From Doris montereyensis (Eukaryota > Mollusca > Gastropoda > Nudibranchia > Dorididae): DNA of 64,000 nt. The stretch spans positions 137,001 through 201,000 of the forward strand of contig JAXRKP010000063.1 of NCBI GenBank assembly GCA_037039925.1. Direction: 5' to 3'. Below the pieces are notes generated by a model. The model saw only the letters and a list, made by a program, of their open reading frames with translations. It did no database searches and was not told where the DNA came from. A program made the position numbers and the translations under genes. Below are positions 1 to 14,892 of this stretch, one piece after another (positions within the stretch are counted from its first letter, which is position 1; every line of letters starts with the position of its first letter).

Positions 1-410
1 TCATGTGCAATATAATTTACTTACAATATAAGGTTGACCTTAAGTTAAGTTCAGATTAATTTTTGTTTTTTTGTTTTTTATCTTTCTGTATCTCCGTATG
101 TGAACTCTGACTACCACATTTATTTCAAGGTTTATACCACATCAAATTTGTTTCGACGCAAGTAACAGAAGTGGATATAGAATAAAAAAATAATGTAAAC
201 CGAGCAAAACACCCGATCAAGTCATGTAACGCTTGTCTTTGCCACACCACCGGATGTTTTGATCATAAAAGTTGTCTCATAAAGAGCTGAGTTATTGACG
301 TGGTCAGAACACGTCAACTGTACGGGAAGGTGATTTATCGACTTGTAGTCAAAGAGTTAATATAATTTTTTTTTATTGTTGGTACATATTTTTATATTAC
401 CAATCTCCAG

Positions 411-512
411 GCTCAAGCAGGTTGGACTCAGCATGATTATGGTCACCATAGTGTTTTCAGAGATATGAAAACGGCTCATTTTTTCCATCACCTAGTTATA
501 GGATTCTTTAAG
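411..512 (+). CDS. FADS2-like: Desaturase exon 1 of window: first histidine box
   Basis: 34 codons, phase 0 at both ends, between AG (409-410) and GTAAGC (513). Reads [18 protein letters not shown] and continues through [16 protein letters not shown] is the first iron-binding histidine box. No frame damage is seen. Confidence 0.93.
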
Positions 513-3500
513 GTAAGCAATGCCACATCATGAATGCTATCTAAGTGAGTGGGAAAAAAAACAGCATTTAGGTATGCATGCTTGTGAGATCAAATTTTTA
601 AAATTTGATGTAGAAACAATGTATTTGCATATCTTAACAACTTCAATAAAATCAATGGTTTCTGTATTGCAGTTTATGCATCATCTTAAACAAAGCATCT
701 TGCAACATATATCAGGGGTAGTGCGTTTAGTGCTCTGTACAACACTGCCAACATTTTTATCTAACATGACTTGTTTGATGATTTTTATCTCCTCTACCCG
801 AACTCTTTGCTGATTTTGACAAATTCCTGTTTCATTTACTTCTAGGGTGCTTCGTCCCATTGGTGGAATTTCCGCCATTTTCAGCATCACGCCAAACCCA
901 ACATGATCAAAAAGGACCCCGACATTGATATCGCTTATCTCTTTCTGCTGGGGATTACCTCCCCAAACAGTGGGGGAAGAAGAAAAGGGGATTTATGCCC
1001 TACCAATGGCAGCAAAATTACTTCTTTTTATGTGAGTCTTCATTGTAAATATTTAATGTTCTGTCAAACTGTCGTCTTTCTAATACATGTATCACAATAG
1101 CTACCAACCAGTACGTAACAAACGTATTAAGTATGCTTTTTAGGTTTGAGTCTGTAAATCTGTATTTTCCTTTAAAGTATGTATTTAAGGGTTAATCGTT
1201 GTTTCTTTGAGAAACTCTAAGTTCTTGACTGAGACTCAGAGAAATTGGGTATGTCAACTTGAGTTCACAAAAAATAGCGTTGCATTTCGCCAGAAAAGCC
1301 AGTATAATTTTTTTGATTTACGTTAAAGGGGTTAATTCAAGTGAAATTGTCCAGATTGTCTGGAATATTACTGCAGGCCGTCTTTCAATGTAGTAATAAT
1401 TTGTGCTGTTAGAATTTTTTTTTTTCAATTTGAAAAGATTGGCAGCTATGGCATCACAAATTTGCTATTTCTCACAAACTTTCCTCTCATAGTCATAATA
1501 ACAAAGAAAAGGAAATAAAGCATTGGGTGTGAAAATGGATTTCAATTTCACATCTTCTTTCTCCGATTTGTGTTTTCTAGATGTGTTAGTTACACATTTT
1601 TTTGTTCTGTCCCAAGGCCACACTTAGTGTCTACCTTTTTTTTTCACTTCACGAATTCTTATTAGGCTCTCACTTTTCTTTCTCAATTTGTTTTAACCCC
1701 GTATTAACCTGGGAGATTTAAGTACATGATTGAAGACATCTTTTAGATGTGTTTCTTAATCTCCATCCTTAGTATATCCTCTATTGCTTTCCACTTCATT
1801 TTGCTTCCGGTTTTCCATCACAGCTACTTTGCTGGGAATTATCCCATGTTCAAACGAGGTAGGATATTTATGAGTGACCTCTTCCCGTTTTATTCTTTTA
1901 TATTGTTTTGATGTTTTGATAATTATATATAGTATTAGCATGCCAAAATGCAAGCCGTCTTGGATCCAATAATAATATCTGTATTATCTTTGTTTTTCCG
2001 TTCCCTTCCCACTTTTCTTCACAACTCTATTGAGGCATTTGCCATGAAGTCTGTTATGTGTAAGCTATTGTTGTGTTGTTTTTGCATGCATTTTTACTTA
2101 ATGAGGAGGCGTACAACCAATTTCTTTCCTTAAAGTATGGACAGCATAGTTTAACCTGTTATAAGGTCTTTTCTCATGGGTTTTCCCAATGCTTGTGCTC
2201 TTTTACTTTCAGTTTCAGGAATGAAATTTGATCCTATTTGTGTTGTTGATTCCCAATTATGAACATTTTACATTGCTTCAATGTCCTTTTTACTATAAAT
2301 TATCTAGATAAAAGCATGCCATTAGCTATGACTAAGTCATCTTTTCTTTCCTTCAACAAATAATTCAGGGAATTACTTTTTTCTTATTGAGAAGTTGATC
2401 TTCAGTTTCTTGTAATTTTCTTCTCATTTTTCTTCTTCTTCCATCCTATTTAGTATTTTTCTTCTTTTTCTTCATCTTCTTCTTCTTCTTCTTTTTCTTT
2501 TCTTCTTCTTCTTCTTCTTTTTCTTCTTCTCCTTCTCCTTCTTCTTCTTCTCCTTCTCCTTTTCTTCTTCTTTCTCATCCTCTTTCTTTGTTTGGTAAAC
2601 GCTTTATTTAAAGATTTATGTAACAGTGTGTGGCTATAGATCAAACAAGTTTCTTGGATTTTTAAATGTTTCTTTTTTAAAATTTTATTTAGTGACTATA
2701 GTACTATTGGTGTAAGAAAAGGAATTTATCTTTGTCAGTATGACTATGAGCCGGATACTTTGAAACGATTAGAAGCTTGAGATTTTATTCAAATTCTGTA
2801 GCAACAGATTTTCTTAAAAGCTATCAAGTAAGTTTAAACTTGTCCTTTTTTTAAAAGGCACTGAATAATTACTAAAGCTTTGACTTTTATATCTATCTAT
2901 ATATATATAATCTCTAACTTTGACCGCCTATAACTCAGGAACCACTGCACCCACAACCTCCCTATTTCACATGTAGATTTCAAATAGCCTGCTTTAGGTT
3001 CTTAGCCAATAACCTCTTGGGTCAAATCAGTATTTTGATTGATTGGAAAAGATTGTTTTTGCCTGTGATCCATGAAATTTGTTGTTGTTTATGTTACTAG
3101 ATCTAATTTCTCTATTTCCGGTTATCACAATGAAAAGCCTGCATTACTTCAGTATCGAGTAATAATTTGATCTAATAATCGTACTTGATATCACAGTGGT
3201 GTCTGAGTTAACCTTAATCAAAGTTCAAGAGACCCAGCTTTATAATAAAAGAGAAATTATAATCCAACATTATTTATGGGCATGCTTGTAAGTTGTATAT
3301 ACCCGGTATATAAAGCTGGGCGATCTCTAAATTTGACCGCTTGTAACTCAGGGACCACTGTACCTGCATCCTCCATATTTTGCATGTAGATTTCAAATAG
3401 CGGCTTAAGGTTATAGGCCAAAAATTCTTGTATCAAATCAACATTTTAATTGATTGGAAAAAGATTGTTTTGCCTGCGATCCACAAAACTTTTTATTGTT

Positions 3501-5257
3501 ACTAGGTATACTTTTCGATTTCGGTCATTACAGCCAGTATAACTTCAGTATCAGAGTACTAAGTTGATCTAATAATCGTACTTGACATCACTCATAACTG
3601 ATACAGTAGTTTCTGAGTTAACCGCAGTCAAAGTTTAAGAGACCCAGCTTTATAATAAAGAGAAATCATAATCCGACATTATTGATGGGCATGCTTGTCT
3701 TGTCATATTTTTTATACCTTATAATGCTATGAATCTTTTTAACTACCGACAAAAAGGGATATTCTTAACAGATGGATAAAGATTTAGTAACTTTGAGATT
3801 AAGAATTATCAACAAATCATGGGTTCAGCGCATGTTTTGCAAACACGCACACCAGGGAGGAAAGGTGCGTAGTTGAGAAATGTCTGCACACACTAATAAA
3901 TAGTCTTTTCTTGTCTTAAATTTATTTTCATAAACACAGTGCACATGATTGGAATTATTTTGTCAAACTTTGCACAACACCAAAACATGTGTGCACACAG
4001 ACTATAAAAAAAATTAGAGGGAACATTGGACACCACACCATATATTTGTAGGAAAATAGTATTTTTCAGCTTTTTTTATGGTTTTGCAAGTACTTATTCG
4101 TTATATAAATTTACCACCATGGCAAGAGATTTTCATCAGTATCTTGAAATCTTTCATAAGACATAGATCTAACTGTTTCTCATCAAATTATTTTGACATA
4201 TGAATTTGCCTCCCTTCTCATGTTGATTAAACTTATATCCCCCCTCTCTCATATCATATATCATATCATATATCATATCATATATCATGTCATAAATCAT
4301 ATCATATATCATATCATATATCATATCGTATATCATATCGTATATCATATCATATATCATATCATATATCATATCATATATCATATCATATCGTATATCA
4401 TATATCATATCATATATCATATCGTATATCATATCATATATCATATCATATATCATATCATATATCATATCGTATATCATATCATATATCATATCATATA
4501 TCATATCATATATCATATCATATATCATATCATATATCATATCATATATCATATATATATTTATCATATCATATATCATATCATATATTTCATCATATAT
4601 CATATCATATATCATATCATATATCATATCATATATCACATCTAATATATCATATCATATATCATCATTATCATATCTTATATCCTTATATCATATATGA
4701 TATCTTATATCATATCGTATATCATATCGTATATCATATCGTATATCATATCGTATATCATATCATATATCATATATCATATCATATACTGGTATTATAT
4801 CGTGTTAGGGGCTAGGTAGGTTGTTTGACTTTTAAATATCCTGTAAACCTTAGCACAATCATGGAGTTTTAAAACAATGATAGAACTTACAGAAATCAAT
4901 CAGAACAATACGCATTCATTCATCATACAAATATTTCAAATTATAGAGTTCTATATCAATAGCATTTTAAAAAGAATTAACACTTTTTTAATTTTTTGTT
5001 TTGAACTGTAAACTTCCATGTGTTGACCGTTCTTATAATAAAAATATTACTTCTAACGAAAGCGGAACTTCCTGTAATATTTATCTTGAATCTATCTCTC
5101 TGAGTAAAATTTACATGAGAATAGTTTAAAAATGTAATAACTAATGATAATAATAATGATAATATTAATAATAATAATATAATAATAATAATAATAATAA
5201 TATTATAATAATAATTATAATAATAATATTAATAAAAATAATAATAATAAAAAAATG

Positions 5258-5309
<52 letters not shown>

Positions 5310-5313
5310 TAAC

Positions 5314-5355
<42 letters not shown>

Positions 5356-8300
5356 TATAATAATAATAAAAATAATAATAATAATAGTGTTCAAACTCCC
5401 CACACATGCTTATGTATATGTAGTTTTCCCCTCAAAATATATATTTTTATGAAAATAACTCGTAGGAAAGTAAAAGAATTTGTGTAAACTGAAAAAAAAA
5501 GATATATTGCTGATGACTTTTGTTACTGGTAGAGTTAAGAGTTTTATGTGCGGTCCATTCACACCACAGACTATCTTGAACTAAATCATCTAACATTTGA
5601 CAGTGTTTCACTCATAGCTATGTCATCATGATGCTCAGTCTTCTTTAATGGCCATGAATGTGCGTTACATTTATTTACATCAATTTCAGTCATCATCTTT
5701 ATGTATCAAAATAAACTAATGAAATTTTAGGTTTTATTTTCTTATCATTTTGTTGTTGTTTTGTTTCGTTTTCCTCAGTGGGGCCACCTTTGTTGCTGCC
5801 AGTCTACTTCCCACTTGGAGGTCATTTTTTCTGCATCAAGAGGAGGATTGGCTGGTAAGTTAGTTAAATTTCTTTTTGAAATCTTTTTATCCGTTTCTCT
5901 TTTTAGTTGGTTTAAAACCCTTTTTCTTCCATATATATAATCCCATGTACTATTTTTCATGTCTTGTTTGTTCCCCCATCTTATTTACAAGGCAAACCAC
6001 CACCCCCAATTTTTCTACTGAGAGGAAAAAAGAAAATTGCATGCATTGCAAGGAATTTTTATTTGCTTTTAAATGGGGGGGGGACTCCATAGTCCAGAGG
6101 CAAGGTGTCGGCCTTTCAACCAGAAGGTAGTGGGTTCGAGCCTCACCAATGGTTAAACGATTTTCTCGAGCTTTTCGAGTAGTCTTCCCCCTGGTCCAGG
6201 TAGGTGGATCAACATCTGGTCCTACCGGAGACGGACGATAAAGGAGATCCCGTGTGCAGATCACAACACTCTGTCCATTAACGAGCCCTTGGCTGTTTAT
6301 AGGACAGTTCGGGAAAAAATTAAAAATCCTACCGGGTACCCAGAGATCACTTTAGTTGTTTGTAGATGTCGATAAATCAAATCAAATCAAGCTCTTAAAA
6401 GTATGAGTGAAATCTCTGAATCCATGTTTTACCCATTTCATTTTAGTATTATTATTATAGGAAACGTTTTCCTTATCCTATTTCTCGTAAAGTTTTCTTT
6501 GAAACATATCTATATGCTATTAACTTAGAATTGTTCTCCCCCCTGACTTTTAAGAATGATTGACTAGACAAATATAAAGGAAAGAAATCCACAATAATCC
6601 CAACATAATATGTCAGATCAGTTAATAAAACTCTTCCTACAAGAAAAGAAACACACAAACAACTCAGGGAACTATCCTCTCTACGAAGATAGACAACTCT
6701 GAACTTAAATATTATAATACTAGATGATATTTTCCCATGTATGTAATATTTTTAATGTAAGCCCAGAATTTCTGTATAGTTCAACACAATTTGATCTTTT
6801 CAGGATTTTGCTCTCGGCGTTGCATACTTTACTCGCCTAGGATATTTATTTAGTCCCTTCTTTGGAGGTTGGGGAACATTTGCGTTTTACATGGGAATGA
6901 GGTGAGTACATTTAACAGTTTTATGATACAGCAAAGGCCACAGCACTTTTGGAATCCTCCCTTAGTTATAGTTAACAGTTTCATGATATGGCAAAGCACT
7001 TTTGGAATCCTCCCTTAGTTATAGTTAACAGTTTCATGATATGGCAAAACACTTTGGAATCCTCCCTTAGTTATAGTTATAGTTAACTGTTTCATGATAT
7101 GGCAAAGCTCTTTGGAACCCCCCCCTTCCTTGATTGTAGTTAACTGTTTCATGATGTGCCAAAGCACTTTTGAAATCTTCCTTTAGTTATAGTTAACTGC
7201 TTCATGATATCCAAAGCACTTTTGGAATCCTCCCTAGTTATAGTTAACTACTTCATGATGTGGTAAGGCACTTTTGGAATCCTCCCCTAGTTATAGTTAA
7301 CTGCTTCATGATATGGCAAAGCACTTTTGGAATCCTCCTTTAGTTATAGTTAACTGTTTCATTATAGGGCAAAGCACTTTTGGAATCCTCTTTAGTTATA
7401 GTTAACTGTTTCATTATAGGGCAAAGTTGGAATCCTCCCTTGGTTAGTTAACTGTTTCATGATATAGCTAAGCACTTTTGGAATCCTCCTTTAGTTATAA
7501 TTAACTGTTCCGTGATGTACAAAGCACTTTTGGAATCCCCTTGGTTATAGTTAACTGTTTCATGACATGGCAAAGCGCTTTTTGAATCCTCCCTTGGTTA
7601 TAGTTAACGGTTTCATGATATATGCAAAGCACTTTGGAGTCCTCCTTTAGTTATAGTTAACTGTTCCGTGATGTACAAAGCACTTTTGGAATCCCCCTTG
7701 GTTATAGTTAACTGTTTCATGACATGGCAAAGCACTTTTGGAATCCTCCCTTGGTTATTGTTAACTGTTTCATAATATGGCAATGCACTTTGGAATCCTC
7801 TCTTATTATTTAGCCTTTAACTTTAATACTATGAGTGATAGATTGGCAGATAGTTAGAAGCTGAATGTTATGATTGTTTTCTTTTTAGGATTTATGCAAA
7901 TAGTTTTCATGGGTTTTTTTTGTTGTTTTTTTTTGTCATTCTTTTTTATTTTCCTCCTATGTGGCAATTCTAACAATGTGAAATATTTGCTTTATTTCCT
8001 TCTGTGCAATCTGATCTATCTGTCTTATTTGCCTTCTTGCAATCTGATCTATCTGAATTATTTGCCTTCTTGCAATCTGATCTATCTATGGTATTTTACC
8101 TTCTTGCAATCTAATCTATCTATATTATTTACCTTCTTGCAATCTGATCTATCTATATTATTTACCTTCTTGCAATCTGATCTATCTATATTATTTACCT
8201 TCTTGCAATCTGATATATCTGTTTTGTTTGCCTTCTTGCAATTAATGCAATCTGATATATCTAGATTGTTTGCCTTTTTGCAATCTGATTTATCTATATT

Positions 8301-9535
8301 ATTTACCTTCTTGCAATCTGATATACCTGTATTATTTACCTTTTTGAAATCTGATATATCTATATTATTTGCCTTCGTTCTTGCAATCTGATATATCTAT
8401 CTATATTATTTGCCTTCTTCAATCTGATATATCTATCTATATTATTCTTCTTGGATATATCTATCTATATTATTTTCCTTCTTGCAATCTGATATATCTA
8501 TCTATATTATTTGCCTTCTTGCAATCTGATATATCTATCTATATTATTTGCCTTCTTGCAATCTGATATATCTATCTATATTATTTGCCTTCTTGCAATC
8601 TGATATATCTATCTATATTATTTGCCTTCAGATTCTTCACTGGTTTGTGGGTTCCCCACCTCCCCATGGAGGTCGGCAAAGATCAAGGGCTGGACTGGTT
8701 TACCAGCCAGCTCAGGACAACTTGCAATGTAGACCCGTCATGGTTCAATGATTGGTTCACAGGCCATTTGAACTTTCAAATTGAACACCAGTAAGTTAAC
8801 ATTATTTTAAGTAAGTTACGGAATGAAAAATAGCACAGTACAGTCTTAGTCTTAGTCCATTGTAAGTTTTATGAGACTCTTGATGTATCAACGTTAAAAG
8901 ATTATAATAATTAATGTCAGACCATCTGTTTGTCGGTAAAGAAGATCTTTAATTGACTTATTCTACTGCATGAAAATTTAACGAATTTGTGGACATGCTT
9001 TGAAAAGGTTCTAAATTCACTGTATTTTTTTTGTTCTCTGTGTATGTAAATAGATGTAATAATGTTGTGACTCCTATCATGACTACAACTGTAGAAATAG
9101 CAATATCAGCACCACCCCCACCATACACTACTAACTTAAGTGACAAATATTAACTTTAAAACTCTTGTTCTATTTTGCCCTGTCCATTTCTACATATATG
9201 GCACAGGTGAGTTGTTTTTTTCATAATTTTGTACTCTTGGGGAATGGTACTTCACTCTTATTTCCTCATTTGACTCAGGAATGAATAAGTGCCCAGCCCT
9301 AGATAGAGAAAGATCTTGTCAGAGTACTAGTTCAGAAAAACCTTACAGGCTTGTGTACTGTATGCTCCCCAGGAGTTCAAAGGACTTTTGAAGGAAATGA
9401 CCTGTTAGGGGATAAGTGATATACAGTCAGTGAGCCTGCACTATCTTTATCTTTTATCTTTATATATATATATATATATAAAGACGGAGAAAATCACAAA
9501 CCGTGTAAGTCTTAAATTAGTAACACCTTTTCTTA

Positions 9536-9566
<31 letters not shown>

Positions 9567-12500
9567 CATTAGGAAGTTGCTATGCTCTGTCTAGTTAGGA
9601 TTCTGTGGCACAGGAACCAATAGAAACCAATATAATAACCAGGATGAGCAATCCGTGAATCCCTATTGAGTCTAGTTTTTGACACTTGCAAACCGTGCAT
9701 CCCTATTGGGTCTAGTTTTTGATACTTGTAAACCGTGTATACCTATTGAGTCTAGTTTTTGATACTTGTAAACCGTGTATCCCTATTGAGTCTAGTTTTT
9801 GATACTTGTAAACCATGTATCCCTATTTATTGGGTCTAGTTTTTGTAAACCTTGTCTAAAACCGTGAATCCCTATTGGGTCTAGCTTTTGATACTTGTAA
9901 ACCGTGTATCCCTATTGAGTCTAGTTTTTGATACTTGTAAACCGTGTATCCCTATTGAGTCTAGTTTTTGATACTTGTAAACCTATTGGGTCTGTATCCC
10001 TATTTATTGGGTCTAGTTTTTGATACTTGTAAACCATGTATCCCTATTGGGTCTAGTTTTTGATACGTGCAAACCGTGTATTCCTATTGGGTCTAGTTTT
10101 TGATACTTGTAAACCGTGTATCCCTATTGAGTCTAGTTTTTGATACTTGTAAACCGTGTATCCCTATTGAGTCTAGTTTTTGATACTTGTAAACCGTGTA
10201 TCCCTATTGAGTCTAGTTTTGATACTTGTAAACCATGTATCCCTATTTATTGGTCTAGTTTTTGAAACTTGTAAACCATGTATCCCTATTGGGTCTAGTT
10301 TTTGATACTTGCAAACGTGTATTCCTATTGGGTCTAGTTTTTGATACTTGTAAACCGTGTATCCCTATTGAGTCTAGTTTTTGATACTTGTAAACCGTGT
10401 ATACCTATTGAGTCTAGTTTTTGATACTTGTAAACCGTGTATCCCTATTGGGTCTAGTTTTTGATACTTGTAAACGTGTATCCCTATTGAGTCTAGTTTT
10501 TGATACTTGTAAACCGTGTATCCCTATTGGGTCTAGTTTTTGATACTTGTAAACCGTTATCCCTATTGAGTCTAGTTTTTGATACTTGTAAACCATGTAT
10601 CCCTATTTATTGGGTCTAGTTTTTGATACTTGTAAACCGTGAATCCCTATTGGGTCTAGTTTTTGATACTTGTAAACCGTGTATCCCTATTGAGTCTAGT
10701 TTTTGATACTTGTAAACCATGTATCCCTATTGGGTCTAGTTTTTGATACTTGTAAACCGTGAATCCCTATTGGGTCTAGTTTTTGATACTTGTAAACCGT
10801 GTATCCCTATTGAGTCTAGTTTTTGATACTTGTAAACCGTGTATCCCTATTGGAGTCTAGTTTTTGATACTTGTAAACCATGTATCCCTATTTATTGGGT
10901 CTAGTTTTTGATACTTGTAAACCATGTATCCCTATTGGGTCTAGTTTTTGATACTTGTAAACCGTGTATCCCTATTGGGTCTAGTTTTTGATACTTGTAA
11001 ACCGTGTATTCCTATTGAGTCTAGTTTTTGATACTTGTAAACCGTGTATCCCTATTGAGTCTAGTTTTTGATACTTGTAAACCGTGTATCCCTATTGAGT
11101 CTAGTTTTTGATACTTGTAAACCGTGTATCCCTATTGAGTCTAGTTTTTGATACTTGTAAACCGTGTATCCCTATTGGGTCTAGTTTTTGATACTTGTAA
11201 ACCGTGTATCCCTATTGAGTCTAGTTTTTGATACTTGTAAACCATGTATCCCTATTGAGTCTAGTTTTTGATACTTGTAAACCGTGTATTCCTATTGGGT
11301 CTAGTTTTTGATACTTGTAAACCGTGTATCCCTATTGAGTCTAGTTTTTGATACTTGTAAACCATGTACCGGTATCCCCATTGGGTCTAGTTTTTGATAC
11401 TTGCAAACCGTGTATTCCTATTGGGTCTAGTTTTTGATACTTGTAAACCGTGTATTCCTATTGGGTCTAGTTTTTGATACTTGTAAATCGTGTATTCCTA
11501 TTGGGTCTAGTTTTTGATACTTGTAAACCGTGTATCCCTATTGAGTCTAATTTGACACTTTGATACTTGTAAACCGTGTATCCCTATTGAGTCTAGTTTT
11601 TGATACTTGTAAACCATATATCCCTATTGAGTCTAGTTTTTTTTGATACTTGTAAACGGTGTATCCCTATTGAGTCTAGTTTTTGACACATATTAAACCG
11701 TGTATCCCTATTGAGTCTAGTTTTTGACACATTTTTTTACTTGTAAACCGTGTATCCCTATTGAGTCTAGTTTTTGATACTTGCAAAAACCGTGTATCCC
11801 TATTGGATCTAGTTTTTGATACTTGCAAACCGTGTATCCCTATTGGGTCTAGTTTTTGATACATGCAAACTGTGTATCCCTATTGGGTCTAGTTTTTGAT
11901 ACATGTAAACTGTGTATCCCTATTGGGTCTAGTTTTTGATACATGCAAACTGTGTATCCCTATTGGGTCTAGTTTTTGATACATGCAAACTGTGTATTGG
12001 GTCTAGTTTTTGACACTTGCAATCCGTGTATGTCTGAGAAAATAGATTAAAAAGCGCAACACTGTTGTTTTTTGATTTTCTCAAAACATTAAAAATTGGA
12101 CTTACACACTTTGCGACTTTCACCATTGATATATATAATATATAACAGGTCTATAGTTTCCTAAAAAGACCAATTGCTTTCTTCAACAGTTTGTTCCCAA
12201 CAATGCCTAGGATACATTATTACAAAGTGGCCCCCTTCGTGAAGTTGCTGTGCAAAAAAGCATGGAATAGCTTATCGCAGTAAACCATTGATGACAGCCT
12301 TTGGTGACATTGTTGGGTAAGTTTGCCTTTTTCCGACTTTTGCACAAATTTCTGGGTCGACCATGTAATATGACTATGACATCAGAGGTTGTCATTGTCA
12401 TAATATCAGATTTGTGTGGGGTTGTAATTTCCATGTAGTCAATAAATTTGGGGGGGGGGGGGGTGATAAATCTAATTACACCTTTTGCAAAGTTCTCAAG

Positions 12501-14861
12501 AATCTGAATTCTGCAACAGCTACCAAATTAAACTGGGACTTTGATGCCAATGAAATGTACTGGAAGTAAATGAGTTTCAATGTAACACTAACACTATTGT
12601 CTTAATTTTTATTAGTATTGTCCGCGTGGCTACTGAAAGATGCAGCGTCGGTCATTCTAATTTCTCTAGAAAAAGAAATATAGACAATCATTAGGTGGTC
12701 CACACCGCCCCATTTTTCCGTTCACCACAGCACTGGTCGCACATTTCGCTAGTTTACAGTCTTATTCACCTTGCTCCCTCTTATCTATACAATGTAGTAA
12801 CGTAATATGGCTTACCACCATTAGACGGCTCTACTCAAGCCCTTTCAACCATATGTGTTGTGATAGGAAATGTCTGATACAATGTGCTGTCATAGACATA
12901 GTAAATAAGGGTGGTCAGACGGAAAAGCCAATGGCGAGACAGTAAAAAAATCAGCTCGTGAAGGCCTCTCTCTCTTTCATTGCAATAGACGTTTGCTCAA
13001 TGAATAATAGTCAGGTCTGATTATTCGAATCAGATTGTACTAAAAACAAAATGCACAACGATACCCATCACTCCTGCCGATATCAAAGTTAAGCTCATCC
13101 GAGGCTTTGAAAGTTATTTGTTAAGCGCTCCGTAGAGCCATGTACGTCAGGAAAAAAACAAGCACACCACTAGTCTGGCATTGGCATGTGTTTGCATACA
13201 AGTGTCTGAATGGTTAGACACAGTGACGAGGTGTGTAAAGTCAAGAACATCTATCATCATGTAGTGTCGCTTTGATGACCGGCCGCCTATGATGATTCAA
13301 TTGTCTTGAGCACTGACTGCTAATGGTAATGATTGGTTATGATCAAACAGCGTGAGCGTCAATCAAGCACTAGTGAAGTGAGTGGAGCCAATAATATAAC
13401 AGTAATAATAACACTGTACTTTATGGTCGTTTTATAGGCGTTATAATAGTGGCGATCGGTGGGTGTCATTAGGTGGTTGCGATCGCGTTGGATAGGTGAT
13501 CGCTATGAAGAGAGACAAAATATAGAAACAACATTATGGAGTCAATTGCGGGTGGTCTGTAATGCAGGGGTTGCAAAGGCAGGTTGGACTGTAACATATA
13601 TATATATATACATTCCAAGATGGATCTAGTATTTTTATGTACTTTACTGCTTTCTTCAATCGTATGACAATGGCATAGAAAATTGTATTTTATATTTCTC
13701 ACAACTTGAATCAGCCATCATATTGTTGTGACTAAACAATGTCCATAACAATATATGCATATATCAATTTTACCGTTTTATACACCCAAGAAGTAGTTCA
13801 AATAATACAAAAACATGATATTATGTACCATCTCTATGCAGACGACACTCAGTTTCATATCAAAACAAACATCAATGACCTTTCCCATAACATTGTAATT
13901 CTTGAACATTGCATCTCAGACATAAAAGATTGGATGACCAAAAATAAACTCCCAACTAAATGAATCCAAAAAAATGGTAATAAAATTATTCCAAAGGACA
14001 CCCACCAAAAGTTTTTTATTAAAAAATTTGTTAATGTCGAACTGTATCAACTTATTGTGTAAAACTCTATATTTAGAATTGAGCAGACTTAATTTGATCA
14101 GAAAGTATGTATCAAACAGAGTTGTAACCACCCTTATTGTATCATTGGCTTTTTCAAAAATGGACTACTGCAACGCTCTTCTTTTTGGTCTCTCTTCTGA
14201 AAGGCTAAGAAAACTACAGAGAATTCAAAATTTTGCTGCCAAAATTGTTTTCAAAAAAAAAAAATCCAATCACGTCTCACCTCTTCACCAATCCCTCCAC
14301 TAGTTTGCTGTGAAGCAAAGAATTGAATATAAAATTGCCACATTGGCATACAAATGCCTCAATGATTCTGGACCTAAGTTAAGTACCTAACTGAACTTTT
14401 ACGTAAAAAGACCCCCATAAGAAATTTGCGCTCCTCCAATGACACAATTTTAGAACTTCCTTCCAAGAATGTGTCTAAAATCCTATGGTGAGTGAGCTTT
14501 TGAATTCTCTGCTCTAAAAGTTTGGAACAGTTTGCCTCGGAAGACTAAATTGAAGGAAACCCTTAAGTCCTTCAAAAAAATCTTTGAAACACCACTTATT
14601 TTTGAATGCATACCCACCAAACTAATTGTACATGCATTGTTAATAATAGCTTAAGTTATATACATGTAATTATTTTTATCTTTGTACTTTACCCCTCTTG
14701 TAATTTTATTTCCGTTTGCACCACACAATTTTATAATTTTCTTGTATTGAAATCAGATTTTATTTCATTAACATTCTTTATGTGTTGTCTGTACTATGAC
14801 ATGTCACTGTAAAACGTTCAGAAGTTGATCTAGTATTGATGATGAGAACTATATAAATGTA

Positions 14862-14892
<31 letters not shown>

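Noticed and set aside
1756..1953. Desaturase exon at about 1825-1859 (between CACAG and GTAGG)
   Set aside because: It has splice-like borders, but none of its frames fits between exon 2 and the [10 protein letters not shown] exon, which join directly in phase.
4169..4645. MIYD/HIIY repeat frames of about 150 codons on both strands
   Set aside because: The ATATCATATC array lacks stops on both strands; not a protein.
9640..12035. CRISPR-like array (regular 40-bp spacing)
   Set aside because: There are no unique spacers: the whole 40 bp is repeated. The context is an animal intron.
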